Shown: positions 5,884 through 10,559 of the stretch, piece after piece
Numbering within the stretch: position 1 is the stretch's first letter
Layout: each line of letters opens with the position of its first letter
The notes under the pieces: model-generated
Told to the model about the DNA's origin: nothing
Databases searched by the model: none
What the model saw: only the letters and a program-made list of their open reading frames with translations
NCBI GenBank assembly: GCA_947628635.1
Contig: CANRAX010000037.1
Coordinates: 1-10,559, forward strand
Direction: 5' to 3'
DNA from: an uncultured Bacilli bacterium
GTDB lineage: Bacteria > Bacillota_I > Bacilli_A > RF39 > UBA660
Length of the DNA: 10,559 bases
Made by a program: the position numbers and the translations under genes

Positions 5884-6774
5884 TTATAAAGTTTCTTTTT
5901 GCCGTAATTCATTTAGTTTTTCTAAAAATTCTAAAGGTGGTTCTACTTCAAAGAATAATTCCTTGTTATTTCTAGGATGAGTAAATTTAATACTTTTAGA
6001 ATGAAGCATTTGTCCAAAAGAAGTAGCTTTTTTCTTATTGTAAGTTGCATCATTACTAACAGGATATCCTATATAGGCAAGATGAACTCTTATTTGATGT
6101 GTTCGTCCAGTTTCTAAAATACATTCAAGAAGGGTGTTACTTTTAAAGCGTTCTAATACTCTAAAATGTGTAATAGCTTCTTTGGCATTTTCCGAAGTAA
6201 CGGACATTTTTTGACGATCATTTTTATCACGACCAATAGGAGCATCAATAGTTCCAGTATCATGTTTAATAACGCCATCAACAATAGCCAAGTAATGACG
6301 TTCTACTTCTTTTTTACTTATCATTTCTGATAATTTATCTAAAGTCCAATCATTTTTAGCCACGAGCATGAGTCCACTTGTATCTTTATCTAAACGATGA
6401 ACTATACCAGGACGTAACTTATTTTTGCTTTTAATATCAAAGTGATAAAGTAAAGCATTTACTAAAGTACCGCTATAATGACCTGGAGCTGGATGAACTA
6501 CCATTCCGCTTTTCTTATTAATAACAAGCAAATCATCATCTTCATAAACTATATCGAGTTTTATATTTTCGGCTTCTATTGCTATTTCATAATTCAAATC
6601 ATCATTAATCTCAATAATATCATTTTCTTTTACTTGATAACTTGCTGATACAGCTTTTCCATTGACTAAAACCAATTTATTTTTAATTAACTTTTGAATT
6701 TTACTTCTTGATAAGTCTAATTTCATTGCCAAAAAAATATCTAACCTCTCATTATCAATATCAACAATAATCAT
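5884..6774 (-). CDS. rluD: RluD-family 23S rRNA pseudouridine synthase
   Basis: This 296-residue cytoplasmic RNA-modification enzyme isomerises uridines in 23S rRNA to pseudouridine. An N-terminal S4 RNA-binding domain (about 8-60, with SRSKIQKLIKNKLVLVNGK) is followed by the catalytic RluA/RluD fold. The signature GIVHRLDKDTSGLMLVAKN (123-141) contains catalytic aspartate D129. GRTHQIRVH (223-231) is the second conserved block. The length is normal. One deviation is the segment usually reading like GDxxYGG, which here reads NDATYNKK (241-248). S4 plus RluA-type catalytic domain indicates RluD rather than RluA or RsuA, but the exact target uridines are inferred. The ATG is immediately after the lspA TAA, with its ribosome binding site (AGGGTGGTGA) inside lspA, so the two are translationally linked. 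No terminator follows the stop codon. Confidence 0.93.
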   Translation of the reverse strand: MIIVDIDNERLDIFLAMKLDLSRSKIQKLIKNKLVLVNGKAVSASYQVKENDIIEINDDLNYEIAIEAENIKLDIVYEDDDLLVINKKSGMVVHPAPGHYSGTLVNALLYHFDIKSKNKLRPGIVHRLDKDTSGLMLVAKNDWTLDKLSEMISKKEVERHYLAIVDGVIKHDTGTIDAPIGRDKNDRQKMSVTSENAKEAITHFRVLERFKSNTLLECILETGRTHQIRVHLAYIGYPVSNDATYNKKKATSFGQMLHSKSIKFTHPRNNKELFFEVEPPLEFLEKLNELRQKETL

Positions 6775-7296
6775 TTATTCACCACCCTTTTCTTTAGTTT
6801 TAGAACTTTTTGTTTTTTCTTTAAAATTTTTACCAATTTCTAAAAGGCAATAAAGAAAGTATATAAAAACTCCAACTGTAATTAAAATATCAGCAATATT
6901 AAAAACAGGAAAGCTTTTATTACCAAAAACAAATAATAAATAATCAGTTACTCCATGAAAAACAATTCTATCAATTAAATTTCCCAAAATCCCCCCTATA
7001 ATCATCCCTAAAGAAAGCCTTGATAAAGAAGTAAAAACTGTTTCTTTTTTAATATACCTATCCATAAGAAAAAGAACAAAAAATGTAAATATAATAAGAA
7101 AAGTCGTATGATTACTTAAAAAAGAAAAAGCTGCCCCTGTGTTTGTAGTATGATATAAAGAGAAAAATTTGGGAATAACAACAATTTCTTCATGAAGACT
7201 TAATTTTGATCGAACTAATATCTTAACAAACTGATCAATCATTATAAATATAGTAGCATAAGAATATATTTTTTCTTTATTAGTTAATTTCTTCAT
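6775..7296 (-). CDS. lspA: Lipoprotein signal peptidase (signal peptidase II)
   Basis: LspA is an integral membrane aspartic protease that cleaves the signal peptide from prolipoproteins after lipidation of the +1 cysteine. The product has 173 residues. About four transmembrane segments lie near residues 10-28, 64-78, 92-108 and 133-153, and the C-terminal tail is basic (KEKTKSSKTKEK). Family motifs are DQFVK (21-25), NTGAAFS (52-58), GNLIDR with catalytic D109, and FNIAD with catalytic D136. The length is typical. The longest frame begins at an ATG at 7302, but that codon abuts the AAGGAG ribosome binding site. The ATG at 7296 is six bases from it and is the better start. The gene overlaps the last 15 bases of dnaE, pointing to translational coupling. 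The lspA-rluD pair is a common arrangement in Firmicutes. Confidence 0.95.
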   Translation of the reverse strand: MKKLTNKEKIYSYATIFIMIDQFVKILVRSKLSLHEEIVVIPKFFSLYHTTNTGAAFSFLSNHTTFLIIFTFFVLFLMDRYIKKETVFTSLSRLSLGMIIGGILGNLIDRIVFHGVTDYLLFVFGNKSFPVFNIADILITVGVFIYFLYCLLEIGKNFKEKTKSSKTKEKGGE

Positions 7297-10249
7297 CAGC
7301 ATCTCCTTCTAATCTTTGAATTTTATTAACAATAATTTGATATTGATTTAATCTTTTTTCTACTACACCAATAATTCTTAAGATATTACCTCTTTCTATT
7401 TCACTAAAATCTTTATAAACTCGTGGGAAAAGTGTGAACTCAGCTACCGCAAATTCATCACTACCTGTTAGAAAAGCCATCTTTTCGCCTTTTTTAGTAT
7501 TAATTATTTTTATTTTATCCACAAGAACAATAGTATCAATTGTCTTATTAAAATATTTATCCACAAAATTAAGTGGAATACAACTTGGATATTTAGCTTT
7601 GTAAAAACTAGCTGGATGTGAAGATAAATAAAAACCAAACACTTCTTTTTCTTTATTTAATAAATAAGTATTATTATATTCTTTTTGAAATTCTATTTCT
7701 GGTTTCATAACAAGTGATGGGTCAATGTCCTTTGTCAATTCAGCATAATTAAACAAACTATCTAAATTATAAATTAAAGTTGCTCTATTAATATTAAATT
7801 CTTTAAAAACATCAGCATTTATTAAAACCTCTAGAGTTTTTTTCCCAATTCCTGCTATACAAAGACGACTAAAGCAATCATAAATATCTACAAAATCTCC
7901 ATCTTCTTGAACTTTTTTAATTGTATTTGAAACAACTACTCCAATAGATTTAATATTTGAAACGGGAAAAATTATTTTATTATCTTTAACTATATATTTA
8001 TTTGTACTTTCACTAATAGTTGGTTTTACAACTTCTATATTATTAGCTTTAGCTTCCATTATATATTCATGAGTCTTTGTTTCACTACCAATAACATTTG
8101 TCAAAAGGTTAGCAAAAAATATTGTTTTATAATGACACTTTAAATAAGCCATCTTCAAGGCAATTGTTGAATAAGCAACAGAATGTGATTTATTAAAACC
8201 ATAACCAGCAAAATTTAAAACTAAAGAAAAGACTTTTTTAGCTTGTTCTTTTGAATGACCATTACTTATACTTTTAGTAATAAATTTTTCTTCTTCATTT
8301 TTTAATAAATCTAATTTTTTCTTACTCATAGCTCGTCTAAGAATGTCAGCTTCTGCTAAGGAATAACCAGCATAAATATTAGCTACTTGCATAACTTGTT
8401 CCTGATAAATTAAAAGACCATAAGTATTCTTAGAAATTTCTTCTAAAGATGGGTCAATGTAAGTTACCTTTTCTTGTCCAAATTTTCTTCTAATATAAGG
8501 ATCTATATTGGGTGCAGCACCTGGCCTAAATAAAGCAATAGCCGCTACAATATCATCAAAAGAATTAGGTTTCAATTTTCGTAAAAAATTACGCATTCCA
8601 GCTGATTCAAATTGAAAAATACCACTTGTATTAGCCCTTTCAAATAAACCTAAAGCCTCCTTATCATCTAAAGGTATTTTAGAAAAATCAATATCTTCAT
8701 TCATTTGTTCTTTTATATCATTAATAATATTATCAATTATGGTTAAATTTTTTAAGCCCAAAAAATCCATTTTTAAAAGTCCCAAACTTTCAAGATATTC
8801 CATTGAGTAACTACTCAAATACATATTATCACCAATTGTTAATGGAATAACTTCATCCAAATCTATTTGACTCATAATAATTCCAGCAGCATGAGAAGAA
8901 GTATGTCTAGGAAAGCCTTCAATTGCACAAGCTATTTTATACATTTTACTAAGAGAAATATCACCATCTATTTGAGCTTTAAAAACGGGATCATTTTTAT
9001 AAAAAGTTTCTAATTTATCTTTAGTAATAGCTGGTATATGTTTACATAAATTATCGACTTTCGTAAGAGATATATTTAAAACACGTGAAACATCTCTTAT
9101 AACTTGTTTAGCACTAAGAGTTCCAAATGTTACTATACCACAAACTCGTCTTTTACCATATTTGCTGATAACATAATTAATTACATCATCACGTTTATTA
9201 TCTGGAAAATCCGTATCTATATCAGGCATTGTTTTACGGGCTGGATTAAGAAATCTTTCAAAAAGCAAATCATATTTTAAAGGATCAATATCAGTTATAC
9301 CTAAAGAATAAGCTACTAAAGATCCTGCTGCACTTCCCCTACCGGGACCAACTAAGATTTTACTCTTTTTAGCAAATTTGATAAAATCATAAACTACAAG
9401 AAAATAATTCGCAAATCCCATTTCATTAATCATTTTTAACTCGTACATTAATCTTTCTTTATATATATTAGATATATTACTATTAAGTCGCTTAGATAAG
9501 CCTTTTTTGCATAATTCAAAAAGATAAGTTTTAGGATCATCACAATCATAAATAGGTAATAAATTTTTAGTTTCAGGAAATTCTAAATTACATAAAGACG
9601 CTATCTCTAGTGTATTAGCCAAACCTCTTTCTGAAGATAATTCATTTATGTTTAAAATATTCAATTCATAATTTTCAATTGCATAAAAAACTTCATCAGT
9701 AATAGTCTTTCCATCCCTTATCATATAAAGATAAGGCAAAATTTTAGAAGATTCTTTATCAAAATATAATGCTTGTCGTAGAAAAACACACTTTTCTGTT
9801 ATAAGTTGGGCTTCTAATTCTTCTTTTTTATTAGAATATCCTAAATAAATATCTTGATAACATTCACCTAAAAAACCAATTTTTTCTTTAAATTTGAAAG
9901 GTATTAAGGCAATAACATTTTTATTATAATTAGAAATATCATCATAGGTAATTTCTCTCTCATTTTGAATTGTTGAAAGTTTAATAAGAGTTTTATATCC
10001 TTGATAATCTTTAGCTAAGATAATAAAATCACAATCAGACATTAAAATATTTAGTCCTATAATTGGTTTAATGCCTTCTTTGTGACATTTATTAATAAAC
10101 TCCATTGCCCCATACATATTGGTGTCAGTTAAAGAAATACTAGAAATATTTCTTTGTTTTGCATAAGCAATTATATCATCTATCTTTAAAAGAGACGATA
10201 GCAAGGAATAGTTACTTTTATTATATAAAGGAATATAAATAATTAACAC
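7280..10249 (-). CDS. dnaE: DNA polymerase III alpha subunit, DnaE type
   Basis: This is a replicative DNA polymerase of the C family, up to 989 residues, about 120-170 shorter than well-known DnaE proteins and ending just after the OB fold. The N-terminal PHP domain (about 5-200) has lost the usual HxH metal ligands, reading PLYNKSNYSLLSSL, so no PHP exonuclease activity is expected. The palm begins near 298 with GPGRGSAAGSLVAYSLGITD. Catalytic aspartates are D343 and D345 in PDIDTDF and probably D495 in KMDFLGLKNLTII. Conserved blocks include FPRHTSSHAAGI and YQEQVMQVA. The OB fold is near 905-960. No proofreading exonuclease domain is present, which separates it from PolC. The start is uncertain: GTG at 10249 overlaps the strong ribosome binding site, and ATT at 10243 or 10240 is an alternative. 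It heads a dnaE-lspA-rluD operon. Confidence 0.95.
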   Translation of the reverse strand: MLIIYIPLYNKSNYSLLSSLLKIDDIIAYAKQRNISSISLTDTNMYGAMEFINKCHKEGIKPIIGLNILMSDCDFIILAKDYQGYKTLIKLSTIQNEREITYDDISNYNKNVIALIPFKFKEKIGFLGECYQDIYLGYSNKKEELEAQLITEKCVFLRQALYFDKESSKILPYLYMIRDGKTITDEVFYAIENYELNILNINELSSERGLANTLEIASLCNLEFPETKNLLPIYDCDDPKTYLFELCKKGLSKRLNSNISNIYKERLMYELKMINEMGFANYFLVVYDFIKFAKKSKILVGPGRGSAAGSLVAYSLGITDIDPLKYDLLFERFLNPARKTMPDIDTDFPDNKRDDVINYVISKYGKRRVCGIVTFGTLSAKQVIRDVSRVLNISLTKVDNLCKHIPAITKDKLETFYKNDPVFKAQIDGDISLSKMYKIACAIEGFPRHTSSHAAGIIMSQIDLDEVIPLTIGDNMYLSSYSMEYLESLGLLKMDFLGLKNLTIIDNIINDIKEQMNEDIDFSKIPLDDKEALGLFERANTSGIFQFESAGMRNFLRKLKPNSFDDIVAAIALFRPGAAPNIDPYIRRKFGQEKVTYIDPSLEEISKNTYGLLIYQEQVMQVANIYAGYSLAEADILRRAMSKKKLDLLKNEEEKFITKSISNGHSKEQAKKVFSLVLNFAGYGFNKSHSVAYSTIALKMAYLKCHYKTIFFANLLTNVIGSETKTHEYIMEAKANNIEVVKPTISESTNKYIVKDNKIIFPVSNIKSIGVVVSNTIKKVQEDGDFVDIYDCFSRLCIAGIGKKTLEVLINADVFKEFNINRATLIYNLDSLFNYAELTKDIDPSLVMKPEIEFQKEYNNTYLLNKEKEVFGFYLSSHPASFYKAKYPSCIPLNFVDKYFNKTIDTIVLVDKIKIINTKKGEKMAFLTGSDEFAVAEFTLFPRVYKDFSEIERGNILRIIGVVEKRLNQYQIIVNKIQRLEGDADEEIN
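7303..7308 (-). promoter_or_regulatory. Ribosome binding site inside the dnaE 3' end, for lspA
   Basis: The minus strand reads AAGGAG, then ATGCTG, then ATG AAG AAA. The first ATG directly abuts the Shine-Dalgarno sequence, so the second, at 7296, is the likely lspA start. The site lies within the last codons of dnaE. Confidence 0.75.
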
Positions 10250-10254
10250 CTCCT
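10247..10254 (-). promoter_or_regulatory. Very strong ribosome binding site of dnaE that overlaps the only GTG
   Basis: The minus strand reads AAGGCG, then AGGAGGTG, then TTA ATT ATT TAT ATT CCT. AGGAGGTG matches the anti-Shine-Dalgarno sequence over eight bases, but the in-frame GTG is its last three bases. At five or eight bases from GGAGG the available codons are ATT. A weaker AAGG seven bases upstream could serve the GTG instead. Confidence 0.65.
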
Positions 10255-10264
10255 CGCCTTACTT

Positions 10265-10293
10265 ATATTATATAACATTTTTTAGTTAAACAA
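10265..10293 (-). promoter_or_regulatory. Promoter of the dnaE-lspA-rluD operon
   Basis: On the minus strand TTGTTT (10288-10293) lies 17 bases from TAATAT (10265-10270). An overlapping perfect TATAAT (10267-10272) lies at 15 bases. Either places the transcript start near 10258-10260, giving a leader of only about a dozen bases before the ribosome binding site. There is therefore no room for a long regulatory leader on transcripts from this promoter. Confidence 0.6.
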
Positions 10294-10486
10294 AGAAATA
10301 ATTGAGCTTTTTTAATAATTTTGCACATAATAAAGAGGTACTGTCTAATTATAAAATTTTTCTTTTACTGGTGAATTTTGGATAGGAAATCCGAAATAGA
10401 TATCCGAGTTTAAATAATTGGTAACCAATAAAGATAAACTTTATTGGGATAATAATGGTAAAATATGAAATAAAAAATCAAGAATT
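10294..10486. other. Non-coding AT-rich stretch with mutually exclusive stem-loops
   Basis: I find no supported gene here on either strand; the only frames are under 25 codons and lack ribosome binding sites. Structure is visible. CCAATAAAG (10425-10433) and CTTTATTGG (10439-10447) form a perfect nine-base-pair stem with a five-base loop. ATTGGT (10417-10422) and ACCAAT (10424-10429) form a second, smaller stem that reuses the same CCAAT bases. GGATA (10380-10384) can pair with TATCC (10401-10405). A plus-strand extended -10 (TGGTAAAAT, hexamer 10459-10464) lacks a convincing -35 box. The stretch could be operators, an upstream gene's 3' region or a structured leader. Confidence 0.45.
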
Positions 10487-10514
10487 AAAAAAATGACAAA
10501 ATAAATTTTGTCAT
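10487..10514 (-). terminator. Intrinsic terminator for a gene to the right of the window
   Basis: On the minus strand ATGACAAAAT and ATTTTGTCAT form a perfect 10-base stem around TT, followed directly by a run of seven T residues. It would stop minus-strand transcription arriving from beyond the right edge before it reaches dnaE. Confidence 0.7.
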
Positions 10515-10516
10515 GC

Positions 10517-10545
10517 GTCCCTTTAAAAAGGGACCTTTTCTTTTT
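10517..10545 (+). terminator. Second hairpin, terminator-like on the plus strand
   Basis: GTCCCTTT (10517-10524) and AAAGGGAC (10527-10534) form an eight-base-pair stem with a GC-rich base and an AA centre. On the plus strand it is followed by CTTTTCTTTTT. It is two bases from the neighbouring minus-strand terminator. It may be a plus-strand terminator or attenuator, or simply an additional hairpin in the minus-strand transcript. Confidence 0.5.
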
Positions 10546-10559
10546 CCATTTATTGTTTT

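Noticed and set aside
5618..5980. Plus-strand open frame of 120 codons rich in Phe, Leu, Ile and Ser
   Set aside because: It spans the 5' part of the orphan gene, the intergenic repeat and the 3' end of rluD in antisense. Its hydrophobicity follows from the Lys/Glu-rich codons opposite, and there is no start signal.
10443..10460. DnaA box on the minus strand (TTATCCCAA)
   Set aside because: It matches TTATCCACA at only seven of nine positions, and there is no cluster of further boxes, so it is expected by chance in AT-rich DNA.
10321..10480. Insertion-sequence remnant near dnaE, based on a stretch reading GGTACTGTCTAATTAT
   Set aside because: No matching inverted repeat, target duplication or transposase fragment could be found within the window.
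10338..10480. Tiny open frames in the right intergenic region, such as a 13-codon plus-strand frame starting MVKYEIK
   Set aside because: They are too short and lack a clear ribosome binding site, and the region is better explained by hairpins and promoter elements.
10321..10545. T-box or other known riboswitch leader on the plus strand
   Set aside because: The final GTCCC...GGGAC hairpin with a T-rich tail recalls T-box terminators. However, there is no sequence like the conserved T-box GGTGGNACCGCG, and no recognisable specifier stem was found.
1..10559. Mycoplasma-type code with TGA as Trp
   Set aside because: All long frames are complete under the standard code, Trp is encoded by TGG, and one gene ends at TGA with another stop two codons later.

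Overview
The window looks like chromosome from a very AT-rich, low-GC Gram-positive-type bacterium, probably a Mollicutes-like or Erysipelotrichia/RF39-like member of the Bacilli. This rests on the base composition, strong AGGAGG-type ribosome binding sites, sigma-A-like promoters and U-tailed intrinsic terminators. It also rests on a short (about 990-residue) DnaE with a degenerate PHP domain. The standard bacterial code fits: TGG encodes Trp, TGA ends one gene, and every long reading frame is intact without reading TGA as Trp. The exact lineage is an inference.

Every supported gene lies on the minus strand, so the transcriptional order runs from the right edge to the left. At the right edge (10250-10559) is a non-coding stretch. 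It holds the dnaE promoter, two stem-loops that share an arm, and a pair of terminator-like hairpins facing opposite ways. Next comes a tight housekeeping cluster: dnaE (replicative polymerase alpha subunit), lspA (signal peptidase II, overlapping the end of dnaE) and an rluD-type pseudouridine synthase starting on the base after the lspA stop. No terminator is visible after rluD.

Between rluD and the next housekeeping-like gene sits an orphan gene (4993-5730) of no recognised family. It is visibly richer in GC than its neighbours, has its own extended -10 promoter and a good terminator, and is bracketed by two copies of an imperfect 43-44 bp direct repeat. This is the most cassette-like part of the window. 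Left of it is a divergent ANL-superfamily adenylate-forming enzyme (2811-4790). Its stop codon lies inside its terminator stem, and the terminator's U-tract runs into the -35 box of the next gene's promoter.

The next gene is a hybrid sensor histidine kinase (849-2741) with a multi-pass membrane sensor and a C-terminal receiver domain. A small single-pass membrane-anchored extracytoplasmic protein follows (217-732, TTG start, consensus-like promoter). Last is the 5' part of a small unrecognised protein (1-182) running off the left edge, probably co-transcribed with it.

Four starts differ from, or are less certain than, the longest open frame. The kinase, lspA and orphan starts move inward because of their ribosome binding sites. 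The dnaE start is ambiguous, since no ATG is available near its very strong Shine-Dalgarno sequence. No RNA gene, CRISPR array, prophage or intact insertion sequence was recognised.
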